From Halomonas sp. (GTDB lineage: Bacteria; Pseudomonadota; Gammaproteobacteria; Pseudomonadales; Halomonadaceae): a stretch of 64,000 nt of DNA. The stretch covers positions 1-64,000 of the forward strand of contig NZ_JAGOBJ010000006.1 in the NCBI RefSeq assembly GCF_017983445.1. Reading direction: 5' to 3'. The notes under the pieces are model-generated. The model was given only the letters and a program-made list of their open reading frames with translations. It was not told the origin of the DNA and did not search any database. The position numbers were made by a program, and so were the translations under genes. Positions 31,969 through 41,597 of this stretch are shown in pieces; positions within the stretch are counted from its first letter, which is position 1; each line of letters begins with the position of its first letter.

Positions 31969-31994
31969 TATAGTGTAGCATTCATTACACTATA
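31969..31994. promoter_or_regulatory. Inverted-repeat operator candidate for the TetR-type regulator
   Basis: TATAGTGTA (31969-31977) and TACACTATA (31986-31994) are exact reverse complements separated by 8 bases. The element lies in the 175-base divergent gap between the tetR-type gene and emrA, about 55 bases before the emrA start. The TATAGT and ACTATA ends also resemble -10 elements, so binding would block promoters. Confidence 0.7.
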
Positions 31995-32048
31995 GAGCTT
32001 ACTTCCCGATGACCGGTTCAGCGGGATGACATGCGTTGAGGAGTGGCC

Positions 32049-33248
32049 ATGCGCTCAAATGGCAAGCAGAGTGAAATCCCGGATACCTATCAATGCGATG
32101 CATCAGCCGCGCCCAACAATGGCCACTCCAGCGGCAAACCCAAGCGCAAGATTCTGGCGGTGCTGGTGGGCCTCTTTGCGCTGGCGGGGATTATCTGGTG
32201 GGGCGTAGGCTGGTGGCAGGTCGGGCGTTTTATGGAAGAAACCGACAATGCCTATGTACGCACCGACAGCGTGGCTGTTCGCGCCGAGCTTTCTGCGCGC
32301 GTCGCACAAGTCGCGGTGAACGACAATCAGACGGTGAAGCAAGGTGATCTGCTGGTGCGCCTGGACGACGAAAGCTATCGCGACCAGGTGGCGCAAGCCG
32401 AGGCCCAGCAAGCGGTGGCGGCAGCCTCGATTGCCCAGTCGCATCGCCAGGTGGAGCTTCAGCAGGCCGCCATCGACCAGGCCACAACCCAGGTCGATGC
32501 AGCTCAGGCCGATGTTGACCAAGCTCGTCAACACCTTGAGCGTTCGTCGTCGCTGGCGGCCAACAACTACGGCTCGCGCCAGCAGCGCGAGGATGATCAA
32601 ACCGCGCTGCGTGTCGCTGAAGCTAATCTGGCCAGCAGCCAGGCAAACGTCGTTTCGGCCAGGCGCCAGCTGGCCGTGGCAGAGAGCGATGTGACCCGCG
32701 CCGAAGCCAATCTGGATGCCGCGAGTGCTGATCTTGCCTACACCCGGCATCAGCTTGATAAAACCCGCATTCTTGCACCGCGTGATGGGGTAATCGGCAA
32801 CCTTCGGGTCGAGGTTGGCACTGTCGCGCAGCCGTCGTTGACACTGTTGCAATTGGTGCCCATCGAGTCGGCCTACGTGGCAGCCAACTTCAAGGAAACC
32901 CAGCTTGAGCGGATTCGTATCGGCCAGGCGGTCAAGGTGCATCTGGACGCTTATCCCCATATCACCTTTGAAGGCATCGTCGACAGTCTGTCGCCCGCCA
33001 CGGGCACCGAATTCAGCCTGCTGCCCCAGGACAACGCGACCGGCAACTTCAACAAAATCGTTCAACGGGTACCGGTCAAGATTCGAATTACCGCCCCCGA
33101 AGAAGCGCTGCCTTTACTGCGAGCCGGGCTTTCAGCCATTCCCGAAATCGATACGCGCGAACGTGAGCCTAGGCCAGAACTTGAGAATAGCGCGCGGCTC
33201 CCCCATTCAAACACCGCTAACGCTTCCCAGCACCAACCGCGGCCATGA
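32049..33248 (+). CDS. emrA: HlyD/EmrA family membrane fusion protein
   Basis: A 399-residue periplasmic adaptor of a tripartite drug efflux pump. A single membrane anchor lies at about residues 37-60 (ILAVLVGLFALAGIIWWGVG). The biotinyl-lipoyl-like half with TDNAYVRTDSVAVRAELS follows, then a long Gln/Ala-rich coiled-coil hairpin (about 110-225) and the beta-barrel with TRILAPRDGVIGNLRVE-like sequence. The ATG at 32049 has GAGGAG 5-7 bases upstream; a GTG two codons earlier overlaps that site. Its ATGA overlaps emrB. It needs an outer-membrane TolC-type channel encoded elsewhere. Confidence 0.92.
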   Translation: MRSNGKQSEIPDTYQCDASAAPNNGHSSGKPKRKILAVLVGLFALAGIIWWGVGWWQVGRFMEETDNAYVRTDSVAVRAELSARVAQVAVNDNQTVKQGDLLVRLDDESYRDQVAQAEAQQAVAAASIAQSHRQVELQQAAIDQATTQVDAAQADVDQARQHLERSSSLAANNYGSRQQREDDQTALRVAEANLASSQANVVSARRQLAVAESDVTRAEANLDAASADLAYTRHQLDKTRILAPRDGVIGNLRVEVGTVAQPSLTLLQLVPIESAYVAANFKETQLERIRIGQAVKVHLDAYPHITFEGIVDSLSPATGTEFSLLPQDNATGNFNKIVQRVPVKIRITAPEEALPLLRAGLSAIPEIDTREREPRPELENSARLPHSNTANASQHQPRP

Positions 33249-34795
33249 GCGAGGCAACCGCAAGCCCAACGGTGGGCGTCAGTGACATGCCTCCCTGGCG
33301 GCAGCGAATTGGCTTTATCGCTGCCGTGTTTGGCATGTTCATGGCCATTCTGGATATCCAGATCGTCGCGAGCTCGCTTAACGAAATCCAATCGGGGCTC
33401 TCGGCCAGCGAAGACCAGATATCCTGGGTACAGACCTCTTACCTGATCGCGGAGATCGTGATGATCCCGCTATCGGGCATGCTGATGCGCATTCTCTCGA
33501 CCCGGGTAGCCTTCACCCTTTCCTGCGCGGGGTTCACGCTGGCGAGCCTTGGCTGCGCGCTGGCTACATCCATCGAGCAGCTAATCGTGCTGCGTGCCAT
33601 TCAGGGTTTCATGGGCGGGGCGATGATTCCGATCACCCAGGCGGTCAGCTTTTCGATCTTCCCCCGGAGGGTAATGGGTAGCGTTCAGGCGGTAATCGGC
33701 ATGGTCGTCACCATGGCACCGTCGATTGGCCCGACCGTAGGTGGCTACATTACCGAAACCCAGAGCTGGCACTGGCTGTTTTTGGCCAACGTGATTCCCG
33801 GCATTCTGGTGTGCTGGGCGGCGTGGACGTTTCTGGATATCGATAAACCCAATCACGCCATCGCGCGCAAACTTGATCTCATCGGCCTGGCACTTATCGC
33901 GGTATTTCTGGGAACGCTCGAGTTCGTGCTTGAAGAAGGCCCCGGCGATGACTGGTTCGCCAGCCGCCAGATCACCCTGTTTAGCCTGGTCTGTTTGGTC
34001 GCGGGCATCTGGTTTTTTGCGCGTACGCTGCGCAGCGACCATCCCATCGTCGATCTACGCGCGTTCGCCAACCGCAACTTTGCTATCGGCGCAGGCATGG
34101 GCTTTATCATCGGTATCGCGTTGTATGGGCTGGTCTACATCATGCCGCTCTTCTTTGGCTACGTGCGTGGCTACTCCAGCCTGCAGATCGGCCAGGTGAT
34201 GTTCGTGACCGGGCTTACCATGTTCCTGTGCGCGCCAATCGTCGGCCAGGCTTCCAACCGCCTTGATCTACGCGTACTGCTATTCATGGGTCTGCTGTTC
34301 GTTGGCGTGGGCACCATGATGAACTCAAATCTCACGGTAGAGTCAGGGTTCTGGCAGTTCTGCGTGCCACAAATCGTACGGGGTATGGGTCTGATCATGT
34401 GCATCATACCGGCGTCAAGGATTGCGCTTGGCACTCTGCCCCCAAGCGAAGTGGGTAACGCCAGCGGGTTGTTTAACGTGATGCGCAACCTGGGCGGTGC
34501 CATGGGGCTGGCCCTGCTCGACACCGTGCGCGATATCCGCGAGGACTTTCACTGGAACCAGCTGATCCCAGCCATCGATACCGGGCGCGACGTGGTGGTG
34601 GCGGAGATCGCCAAGTATGAGGCCATGCTGAGCGGCACGGTGCCCGATGCCTATCACGCCGCTATGGGGTTACTTGCGCAGCGGGTCTCACAGCAGGCCC
34701 AGGTGCTGGCATTCAATGACATCTTTACCTGGCTGGGCCTGATTTATATCGCTACGGTGCCACTAGTGTTTCTACTCAAACGCCTCAAAGCCTAG
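33245..34795 (+). CDS. emrB: DHA2-family multidrug efflux MFS transporter (EmrB type)
   Basis: A 516-residue inner-membrane protein with about 14 hydrophobic segments. It has LDIQIVASSLNEIQSGL in TM1 (motif D1-like), LRAIQGFMGGAMIPITQAV and the motif-C-like VTMAPSIGPTVGGYITE. These mark the DHA2 drug:H+ antiporter family, which pairs with EmrA-type adaptors. Translation is coupled to emrA through the 4-base overlap. It ends 13 bases before the convergent epmA, with no clear terminator between. Substrates are unknown; hydrophobic or anionic toxicants are typical. Confidence 0.92.
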   Translation: MSEATASPTVGVSDMPPWRQRIGFIAAVFGMFMAILDIQIVASSLNEIQSGLSASEDQISWVQTSYLIAEIVMIPLSGMLMRILSTRVAFTLSCAGFTLASLGCALATSIEQLIVLRAIQGFMGGAMIPITQAVSFSIFPRRVMGSVQAVIGMVVTMAPSIGPTVGGYITETQSWHWLFLANVIPGILVCWAAWTFLDIDKPNHAIARKLDLIGLALIAVFLGTLEFVLEEGPGDDWFASRQITLFSLVCLVAGIWFFARTLRSDHPIVDLRAFANRNFAIGAGMGFIIGIALYGLVYIMPLFFGYVRGYSSLQIGQVMFVTGLTMFLCAPIVGQASNRLDLRVLLFMGLLFVGVGTMMNSNLTVESGFWQFCVPQIVRGMGLIMCIIPASRIALGTLPPSEVGNASGLFNVMRNLGGAMGLALLDTVRDIREDFHWNQLIPAIDTGRDVVVAEIAKYEAMLSGTVPDAYHAAMGLLAQRVSQQAQVLAFNDIFTWLGLIYIATVPLVFLLKRLKA

Positions 34796-34808
34796 CGAGG
34801 TCGCCTGG

Positions 34809-35789
34809 TTAGCAGTTGGGCGTGGCGAACGCCAGCACGTCTTCCAGGCGTGCCTTACCCAGCGCCAGCTGAATCAGGCGATCAATACCCAGCGCTACGC
34901 CCGCGCCTTCCGGCATGCCGTATTCAAGTGCGGCCAGCAAATGCTCGTCGATATCGACGTCAGTCAACCCCAGGCGGCGCCGTTCGGCGTTGTCTTCGCT
35001 AAAGCGCGCCCGCTGCTCCGCGGCATCGGTCAATTCTTGATAGCCATTGGCCAGCTCAATACCGTTCAGGTAAAGCTCAAAGCGCGACGCCACCCACTCA
35101 CCGTCGGCGTCCTGATGGCGGCGCGCCAGCGCCGCTTGGCTCGCGGGGTACTCCAGCACCACGCTTAATTCGTTTTGCCCCAATTGCGGCTCAATCACCA
35201 TGCTCATCAGTAAATCAAGACAGGTATCGCGGCCTTCGTTGGCAAGCGCTCCGGCGGGCATCTGCCCCCGCTCTGATGCCAGCGCACGCAGCTTTTCAAG
35301 CGAGGTGGTAAACGGGTCGACCGCCAGATAGGTGTGAAACAACTCACGATACCGGTAGTGCACGACCGGCCCGGCAAACGAGGGCAACAGTGTCATCACC
35401 AGATTAGTCGTTTCATCGATCAGCTCGCCTAGCGCGAACCCCGGGCGATACCACTCAAGCATGGTGAATTCAATATTGTGCCGGGAGCCGACTTCACCAT
35501 CGCGAAAGCTTCGCGCCAACTGATAAATAGGCCCGCTACCCGCAGCCAACAGCCGCTTCATATGAAATTCAGGCGAGGTTTGCAGCCATAAACGGCGCTG
35601 GCCCTTATCGGTACGCGCCTGAGTCACCAGCGATACCAGGTGCACGTCGGTGCTACCTCCCTGCCCAAGCACGGGTGTCTCCACTTCCAGAACGTTACGC
35701 TTTGCAAAAAATGCCCGCACGCTTGCAAGCAGGCGGGCACGCTCACGCAGCGTGGTAATTTCTGCACTGGGTCGCCAATCAATGGCCAT
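34809..35789 (-). CDS. epmA: EF-P--(R)-beta-lysine ligase EpmA
   Basis: A 326-residue class II lysyl-tRNA synthetase paralogue (PoxA/GenX) without the anticodon-binding domain. It attaches (R)-beta-lysine to Lys34 of elongation factor P. Catalytic-core motifs are FLQTSPEFHMKRLLAAG-like LWLQTSPEFHMKRL, FRDGEVGSRHNIEFTMLEWY and the C-terminal GVALGIDRLIQLALG. The ATG at 35789 has AAGGAG just upstream, with a GTG two codons earlier less likely. The substrate gene efp and the aminomutase gene epmB are its immediate neighbours. Confidence 0.95.
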   Translation of the reverse strand: MAIDWRPSAEITTLRERARLLASVRAFFAKRNVLEVETPVLGQGGSTDVHLVSLVTQARTDKGQRRLWLQTSPEFHMKRLLAAGSGPIYQLARSFRDGEVGSRHNIEFTMLEWYRPGFALGELIDETTNLVMTLLPSFAGPVVHYRYRELFHTYLAVDPFTTSLEKLRALASERGQMPAGALANEGRDTCLDLLMSMVIEPQLGQNELSVVLEYPASQAALARRHQDADGEWVASRFELYLNGIELANGYQELTDAAEQRARFSEDNAERRRLGLTDVDIDEHLLAALEYGMPEGAGVALGIDRLIQLALGKARLEDVLAFATPNC

Positions 35790-35802
35790 TACCACTCCTT
35801 AG

Positions 35803-35831
35803 AAAAAATAAAAGCCACGCAACAGCGTGGC
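35803..35831 (-). terminator. Rho-independent terminator of efp
   Basis: On the minus strand GCCACGC pairs with GCGTGGC around a 4-base loop and is followed by TTTTATTTTTT. It lies about 70 bases after the efp stop and just before the epmA ribosome-binding site, so epmA probably has its own promoter or depends on readthrough. Confidence 0.88.
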
Positions 35832-35898
35832 AATAAGGTAATACACGTGCGGTTTAGTGCGTAGTTTTACCCTGGCTACGCACTAATTGGACGGTATG

Positions 35899-36465
35899 TT
35901 AAGCGCGGGAAACGTACTCGCCGGAGCGGGTATCGATTTTCAGCACTTCACCCTGGTTAATAAATAGCGGTACACGTACAACGGCACCCGAAGAAAGGGT
36001 TGCCGGCTTAGAGCCGCCCTGGGCCGTGTCGCCCTTAAGGCCGGGGTCAGTCTCGACAACTTCAAGTTCAATGAAGTTGGGCGGAGTGACAGAGATCGCC
36101 TTGTCATTCCACAGCGTAATCGTATAGGGCACCTGCTCCTTGAGCCATTTTGCGGTATCGCCCAAGGCTTTCTTCTCAACGGCATACTGCTCGAAAGAGC
36201 CATCGGTTTTCATGAAGTGCCACATGTCACCGTCGGAATAGAGATATTCCATCTCCAGGTCCATGACATCAGCGCCTTCCAGCGAGTCACCGGATTTAAA
36301 AGTACGCTCGCCGACACGGCCGGTCATCAGGTTACGCAGCTTAACGCGGTTAAACGCCTGGCCCTTGCCGGGCTTGACCAGTTCGTTCTCGACGATCGAG
36401 CAGGGATCGCCGTCGAGCATTACTTTTAAACCGCCTTTGAATTCATTGGTAGAATAGTTAGCCAT
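35899..36465 (-). CDS. efp: Elongation factor P
   Basis: A 188-residue translation factor that rescues ribosomes stalled at polyproline. The three-domain family sequence begins [20 protein letters not shown]. The modified loop is KPGKGQAF with Lys34, the exact acceptor used by the EpmA/EpmB pathway (not the Arg32 rhamnosylation type of Pseudomonas). GAGAGG precedes the ATG. Its neighbours epmA and epmB fit the lysine-modification route. It is divergent from epmB and ends in a strong terminator. Confidence 0.97.
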   Translation of the reverse strand: MANYSTNEFKGGLKVMLDGDPCSIVENELVKPGKGQAFNRVKLRNLMTGRVGERTFKSGDSLEGADVMDLEMEYLYSDGDMWHFMKTDGSFEQYAVEKKALGDTAKWLKEQVPYTITLWNDKAISVTPPNFIELEVVETDPGLKGDTAQGGSKPATLSSGAVVRVPLFINQGEVLKIDTRSGEYVSRA

Positions 36466-36604
36466 GTTGCCTCTCAGTGATCTATTTCAGTTAGCTATTA
36501 CAGTAAGCGATGCATGGCGGCATACTTCGCCGCAGCGTGGATAGCATCGTCAAATAAGTGCGCGCATGATAACCCGAAGGAGGGCCTTTTTGCAGGAGAA
36601 CATT

Positions 36605-37624
36605 ATGATCGTTGCCTCGGATAATCACGAGCGATTCAATGAAGCCCAAAGCCCCACGTGGCAACAGCAGCTTTCCAATGCCATTCGCGACCCGCATGAG
36701 CTTTGTAAGCGCCTTGGGTTAAGCGAGGCGTGGCTGTCTGGCGCGCATACGGGCCATCAACTCTTTGAAGTGTGCGTGCCCGACGCTTACCTTTCAAGAA
36801 TCGCCCATGCCACGCCGGATGATCCTTTACTACGCCAGGTACTGCCGCTGGGTGATGAGGCCGTGTCCCCCATAGGCTACGTCACCGACCCGCTTGAAGA
36901 GGCCGACCATCGTCCCGCCAAAGGGTTGATTCACAAGTACGCAGGCAGGGTGCTACTGATCGCAAGCCCCAACTGCGCGATTAACTGCCGTTACTGTTTC
37001 CGCCGCCATTTTCCGTATAGCGATAACTCGCCTTCACGCGCCCAGTGGCAAGACGCGCTGCAATACCTGCGTGACGATCCCTCCATCCATGAGGCGATTC
37101 TCTCTGGCGGCGACCCGCTGGCAGCCAACGACCGCCAACTCGCCTGGCTGGTGGGTGAGCTTGAAAAGATCCCCCACCTTAAACGCCTGCGTATTCATAC
37201 GCGGCTGCCCGTGGTGATACCTGACCGGGTGGATAGCGCCCTGCTTGGCTGGCTGGGCACCACGCGCCTGCAAAAAGTCATGGTGCTGCATATCAATCAC
37301 GCCAATGAGATCGATCAAACGGTTATTGATGCCTGCACCCGTCTAAAAGCAGCAGGTGTCACGCTCCTTAATCAAAGCGTGTTGCTGCGCGGTATTAACG
37401 ACGACGTTGAAACATTGGCAACACTTTCTGAGCGGCTTCTTGAGGCGGGTGTACTGCCCTACTACCTGCATGTTCTGGACCCGGTTCAGGGAGCGGCGCA
37501 CTTTGATGTGCCGGATAACGAGGCACGTGCGCTCATCACTCAGTTGCGTGAGCACTTACCCGGATTTTTGATGCCCAGGCTAGTGCGCGAAGTGCCTGGG
37601 GAAGCCAGCAAAACGCCGCTTTAA
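36605..37624 (+). CDS. epmB: EF-P (S)-beta-lysine forming L-lysine 2,3-aminomutase EpmB
   Basis: A 339-residue radical-SAM, PLP-dependent enzyme converting L-alpha-lysine to beta-lysine for EF-P modification. The SAM cluster motif CAINCRYCFRRHFPY (CxxxCxxC) lies at about residues 124-138. AILSGGDPLAANDRQL follows, and a PLP-Lys region lies near the C-terminus. The ATG at 36605 has AGGAG 8 bases upstream; an extension of 13 codons upstream lacks family resemblance. It is divergent from efp and convergent with the LacI-type regulator. Confidence 0.94.
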   Translation: MIVASDNHERFNEAQSPTWQQQLSNAIRDPHELCKRLGLSEAWLSGAHTGHQLFEVCVPDAYLSRIAHATPDDPLLRQVLPLGDEAVSPIGYVTDPLEEADHRPAKGLIHKYAGRVLLIASPNCAINCRYCFRRHFPYSDNSPSRAQWQDALQYLRDDPSIHEAILSGGDPLAANDRQLAWLVGELEKIPHLKRLRIHTRLPVVIPDRVDSALLGWLGTTRLQKVMVLHINHANEIDQTVIDACTRLKAAGVTLLNQSVLLRGINDDVETLATLSERLLEAGVLPYYLHVLDPVQGAAHFDVPDNEARALITQLREHLPGFLMPRLVREVPGEASKTPL

Positions 37625-37672
37625 AAAGCCAACTGGATGATTGAACATCTTGAAGACCTTATATTGCACAAG

Positions 37673-38704
37673 CTAAGGATGAGCGATAGGAAGGTTTTCT
37701 GAAAAGTAGATTTCCATCGGGACGGCGCCGCTATCGGTTTTTTCACCGCTTGCCACTTCTATTGCCTGGGCATAGATGGCGCTCGGGTTCTGGGTGATGA
37801 CCATATCCATAACGCCTTCGACCAGCATGCTGCGCGTATCGGGGGTTAGGCCGTGCCCTATAAAACAGATCTCTTTATCGCGCTTTGACTCATGCAGCGC
37901 TCGGCCAATCCCATCAGATGAGCCGCCGACATTATAGATCCCGACGATATCCGGGTGCTGCTCCAATAACCGGCACGTGTTGTGGTAGTTTTCATCTCGA
38001 TTATCGTGGCCTTCTTGAGGCCCAATCACCGTTAAATGAGAAAAACTCTCCTCAATCAGCGCCAAAAACCCCATTTCTCTTTCCATATGCGCGCGGTAAG
38101 CGCGGCTCGCCGCTACAAGCGCCAGCTTACCTTGAGGTGCACGGCAAAAGCGTCCCATTACTTTGGCAGCGGTACGCCCTGCGGCAAAGTTATCAATCCC
38201 GATGTAGGCATGCCGGTTCGAGGTGGGCAGGTCAGAAATGATGGTAACGACACGTTTTCCTGCATTCACCAGCTCATCGATCACCTGACGCACCTTAGGA
38301 TGCTCAATGGCCATGAAAATCACCACATCGGAGGTTTTTCCATAGCGCCGCAAAGCGTGAACCAATGCCTCTGGATTGAAGCTTTCGATAAAGTGGCTGC
38401 GCACTTTAAGTGGCTCTACCGACTGTTCTGCCAAGGCCCTTACGTAGGTATTCAAGCCTGTGAGATAGGGATTAGTCCCCTGCGGCAATAAAAACACCAC
38501 TTTGGAAAAGGCGGACCCAAGGCGGGCTTTAACCTCGTCTTCGCCTAAATAGCCCACCTTGACCGCCGCTTCCAGCACGCGAGTGAGCGTGACTTTACGA
38601 ACACCGGATCGTCTGTTCAGAACGCGATCCACGGTTGCCGTTGAGACGCCTGCGGCTATTGCAATGTCGGGTATCAAGGGACGTTTTACATCAAAAACCA
38701 TCAT
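37673..38704 (-). CDS. LacI family transcriptional regulator
   Basis: A 343-residue regulator. The N-terminal LacI helix-turn-helix is PDIAIAAGVSTATVDRVLNR (about residues 12-31), followed by a hinge and a periplasmic-binding-protein-like effector domain with VVFLLPQGTNPYL and VGIYNVGGSSDGIGRAL. The effector domain type suits sugars or sugar acids. It is divergent from the TRAP-VOC-RLP-kinase operon (111-base gap) and is its likely local regulator. AGGA lies 5 bases before the first ATG; a second ATG is the next codon. I could not find a convincing LacI palindrome with central CG in the gap. Confidence 0.9.
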   Translation of the reverse strand: MMVFDVKRPLIPDIAIAAGVSTATVDRVLNRRSGVRKVTLTRVLEAAVKVGYLGEDEVKARLGSAFSKVVFLLPQGTNPYLTGLNTYVRALAEQSVEPLKVRSHFIESFNPEALVHALRRYGKTSDVVIFMAIEHPKVRQVIDELVNAGKRVVTIISDLPTSNRHAYIGIDNFAAGRTAAKVMGRFCRAPQGKLALVAASRAYRAHMEREMGFLALIEESFSHLTVIGPQEGHDNRDENYHNTCRLLEQHPDIVGIYNVGGSSDGIGRALHESKRDKEICFIGHGLTPDTRSMLVEGVMDMVITQNPSAIYAQAIEVASGEKTDSGAVPMEIYFSENLPIAHP

Positions 38705-38815
38705 GAATTCCTCATTGCTTAAAAGAGCAGCCCTGCCCTAGCCTATTGGTTAGTAGCAGGTGGAAAACACTTGGCTACAAAACAATAAAAAACAATCATC
38801 GTCTGGAGAATAACA

Positions 38816-39820
38816 ATGCTAGTTAAACTAGTTCGTAATAGCCATCTCGCTTTAATAGCCAGCGCCTTCGCGCTAAGTGCAACAAGCGTGACCGCGCAGG
38901 AAGTCACTCTCCGCTACGGACACATGCATACGCCCAACTCCATTGCGGGCATGCAGGCCGAATGGCTGGCAGAAGCCATTGAGGAAAAAACGGGCGGCGA
39001 TGTGGCCGTTGAGATCTACCCCAATTCCCAACTAGGCCGCCTACAGGAACTCGCCGAAGCGGTTTCCACAGGCTCTATTGCGCTTTCCCACAATACCGCG
39101 GGCGCCATTGGTTCCCTCTATGCTCCGTTCGCTGCCTTTGATACGCCCTACCTTTATCGCGATGTTGATCATCTTATGAAGGTGATGGATGTCGACTCTC
39201 CAGTGATGAGCACACTGAACGAAGAATTGGCCGACGCTTCAGGCGTACGCTTGCTGTATGCCTTCTACTTTGGCACCCGCCATCTTACGGCCAACCAGGA
39301 GATCCATACGCCTGATGATTTAGCCGGTGTCAAAATTCGCTCGATTCCATTCCCCATCTATATGGCGACCGTTGAAGGAATGGGTGCCATCCCGGTGCCA
39401 GTGGATTGGTCAGAAGTTCCCACGGCCCTTGCAACCGGTGTGGTTGAAGGCCAGGAAAACCCGGTCAACGTTGTGGTCAGTGCCAAACTCAATGAAGTAC
39501 AAAGCCACATGATGCTGACGGGCCACATCAGTGCCGCGCAGGTCATTGTCATTAACGATGAAACTTGGCAGTCCTTGTCCCCCGAGAATCAAGCGGCTAT
39601 CGCTGAAGCGGCGGTAGAAGTTCGCGAGCGGGCGACACAGGCCATGCTGGAAGCCGAAGCCAGTGATCTTGCGCAACTTGCCGAGGCGGGTATGCAGATT
39701 ATTGGCCCGGACGAAGGCCTGGATGTCGATGCCTTTCGCACCCGTGTACAAGCGCGAATTACTGAAGAGTTCGATAGCCAATACGGCGACCTTTATCAAC
39801 TCATCAGCGAAACGCGTTAA
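38816..39820 (+). CDS. dctP: TRAP transporter solute-binding protein (DctP family)
   Basis: A 334-residue periplasmic binding protein. The signal peptide covers about residues 1-27 (hydrophobic core LALIASAFALSA, cleavage near VTA-QE). The mature part begins with VTLRYGHMHTPNS. The DctP carboxylate-binding arginine is likely R175 in LAGVKIRSIPFPIY, and the family motif EGQENP is at about 211-216. TRAP binding proteins take up organic and sugar acids, driven by a sodium gradient, which fits a halophile. It is the first gene of the catabolic operon, with GGAG before the ATG. Confidence 0.93.
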   Translation: MLVKLVRNSHLALIASAFALSATSVTAQEVTLRYGHMHTPNSIAGMQAEWLAEAIEEKTGGDVAVEIYPNSQLGRLQELAEAVSTGSIALSHNTAGAIGSLYAPFAAFDTPYLYRDVDHLMKVMDVDSPVMSTLNEELADASGVRLLYAFYFGTRHLTANQEIHTPDDLAGVKIRSIPFPIYMATVEGMGAIPVPVDWSEVPTALATGVVEGQENPVNVVVSAKLNEVQSHMMLTGHISAAQVIVINDETWQSLSPENQAAIAEAAVEVRERATQAMLEAEASDLAQLAEAGMQIIGPDEGLDVDAFRTRVQARITEEFDSQYGDLYQLISETR

Positions 39821-39823
39821 ACC

Positions 39824-40324
39824 ATGGACGGTCAAGAACCTCTATTAGGGCGAACCCTCAGCCGGCTGTCCGAGATTCTTGTGGGTATTGCGATGCTGCT
39901 ACTGGTGATCATCACCGTGCTGGTCGTTGCTCAGGTACTCGCCAGAAATTTCTTCAGCACTGGGCTGCCATGGGCGGATGAAGCCTCCCGGTTTGCGGGT
40001 ATTTCCATGGTGTACCTGGCGACCCCGTACCTGCTGTTCCACGGCCAGCATGTCGCAGTCACCATGCTGGCGGATGCGCTATCGGGTGTTAAGCGCACCC
40101 TGTGTTTAGCGATAGCGGAACTCGCAACGTTAGGCTTCTGCGCTCTGACACTTTACGGGTTTTATCGCTTCCTGCTGCGCGCGGGGCGCTTTTCCTCACC
40201 CGCCATGGGCATTCCCAACCTGTGGCTATACATGCCAGCGCTTATCAGCATCGGGTTGCTGGCAGTGATATCACTTTATCGCCTAGGGCGGATGATGCAG
40301 CGGAGGGCTTTAGTATGTCCTTAA
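39824..40324 (+). CDS. dctQ: TRAP transporter small permease (DctQ family)
   Basis: A 166-residue inner-membrane protein with four hydrophobic segments (about 18-40, 55-75, 90-115, 133-152). It has the DctQ features VVAQVLARNFF, LPWADEASRFAGI and HVAVTML. It starts 3 bases after dctP and overlaps dctM by 10 bases. It forms the membrane complex with DctM. Confidence 0.92.
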   Translation: MDGQEPLLGRTLSRLSEILVGIAMLLLVIITVLVVAQVLARNFFSTGLPWADEASRFAGISMVYLATPYLLFHGQHVAVTMLADALSGVKRTLCLAIAELATLGFCALTLYGFYRFLLRAGRFSSPAMGIPNLWLYMPALISIGLLAVISLYRLGRMMQRRALVCP

Positions 40325-41589
40325 CCTTACTGCTCTTCTTTGCGGGAAGCTTGCTGATTGGTGCGCCGGTCGCGGTAAGCCTGGGTTTATCAGCGGGGCT
40401 GGTGATTTTTCTCTATGACCTGCCGTTCACGGTCATGGCGCAGCGTGCCATTAATACGCTGGACAGTACGCCACTGTTGGCGGTGCCGCTTTTCATACTC
40501 GCAGCGTCATTATTAGGAGCCACCGGAGTTACCACGCACCTGTTTGAACTGATGCGCATGGTGGTTGGGCGCATTCGCGGCGGCATGGCGCACGTTAATG
40601 TGCTCACCAGCCTGATCTTTTCCGGCATGTCTGGCGCAGCACTGGCCGATATCGGTGCCTTGGGTGGCATTCAGATTCGTCAGATGGAGCAACAGGGCTA
40701 CACCAAGCGCTTTGCCGCCGGTCTTACGATTGCCGCGGCGACAATTGGGCCGATCTTTCCTCCGTCGATACCCCTTATCATCTTTGCCACGGCGGCTGAA
40801 GTGTCCACTATTCGTGCGCTATTGGCAGGTGTCGTTCCCGCGCTCGTGGTGGCCGTGGCGTTGATGATACAAGTCGCGATCATGGCAAGGCACTATCAAC
40901 TGCCGCGTGATGATGCACAGCCAAGCTTTGCAGCCTTTCGTAAAAAGACCCTGATCTCGCTGCCCGCCCTGCTCGCCCCGGTACTGTTAGTCGGCGGCAT
41001 GATAAGCGGCTTTTTTGGGCCAACGGAAGCGGCGGGCATGACCACTGCCTATGCCATTTTGATTGGGGTGGTCATCTATCGCACCTTGACGGTACGCTCC
41101 TTTTTGACCTGCACCCGGGAAACCGTGTTATCGACTGCCAACGTGCTGTTTGTTGTCGCCTCCGCGGCCTTGTTTGCCTGGGTACTCACAATGGATCGTG
41201 TTCCAGCCCATGCAGGCGAATGGTTGCTGAGCGTGTCGGATAATCCGCTTGTTCTTCTGCTTCTGCTGAACCTGCTTTTATTGGTGGTGGGCATGTTCCT
41301 GGAAGCTATCGTCGCAATTCTTATCATCGCCCCGATTGTGACACCGGCCTTGCTGCAAGCAGGAGTTCCCCCGGAACAGCTAGGCGTGGTGTTCGTGCTC
41401 AACCTGATGCTTGGGCTGCTGACCCCACCGGTGGGCATGAGCCTTTACATGGTATCGATCATTACCAAGATGCCGCTTTCCTCGATTATTCGCGGTGTGG
41501 CCCCCTTCTATCTTTCCCTTTTTGCAGCCTTGGCGTTGGTCACGTTGGTGCCCTCTTTGTCCACCTGGTTGCCTAACCTTGTTATGTAG
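40315..41589 (+). CDS. dctM: TRAP transporter large permease (DctM family)
   Basis: A 424-residue inner-membrane protein with about 11-12 transmembrane segments. It begins MSLTLLLFFAGSLLIGAPVAVS. Family motifs include SGMSGAALADIGALGGIQI, AAATIGPIFPPSIPLIIF and FFGPTEAAGMTTAY, and GLLTPPVGMSLYM near the end. It is the Na+-coupled transport subunit. The ATG at 40315 follows CGGAGGG; an upstream in-frame extension lies inside dctQ. The VOC gene follows after 8 bases. Confidence 0.94.
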   Translation: MSLTLLLFFAGSLLIGAPVAVSLGLSAGLVIFLYDLPFTVMAQRAINTLDSTPLLAVPLFILAASLLGATGVTTHLFELMRMVVGRIRGGMAHVNVLTSLIFSGMSGAALADIGALGGIQIRQMEQQGYTKRFAAGLTIAAATIGPIFPPSIPLIIFATAAEVSTIRALLAGVVPALVVAVALMIQVAIMARHYQLPRDDAQPSFAAFRKKTLISLPALLAPVLLVGGMISGFFGPTEAAGMTTAYAILIGVVIYRTLTVRSFLTCTRETVLSTANVLFVVASAALFAWVLTMDRVPAHAGEWLLSVSDNPLVLLLLLNLLLLVVGMFLEAIVAILIIAPIVTPALLQAGVPPEQLGVVFVLNLMLGLLTPPVGMSLYMVSIITKMPLSSIIRGVAPFYLSLFAALALVTLVPSLSTWLPNLVM

Positions 41590-41597
41590 GAAGTGTC

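Noticed and set aside
38705..38815. LacI-type operator between the regulator and dctP
   Set aside because: Only short partial symmetries such as CTATTGGTTAG are present, and none has the central CG palindrome typical of the family, so no site is claimed.
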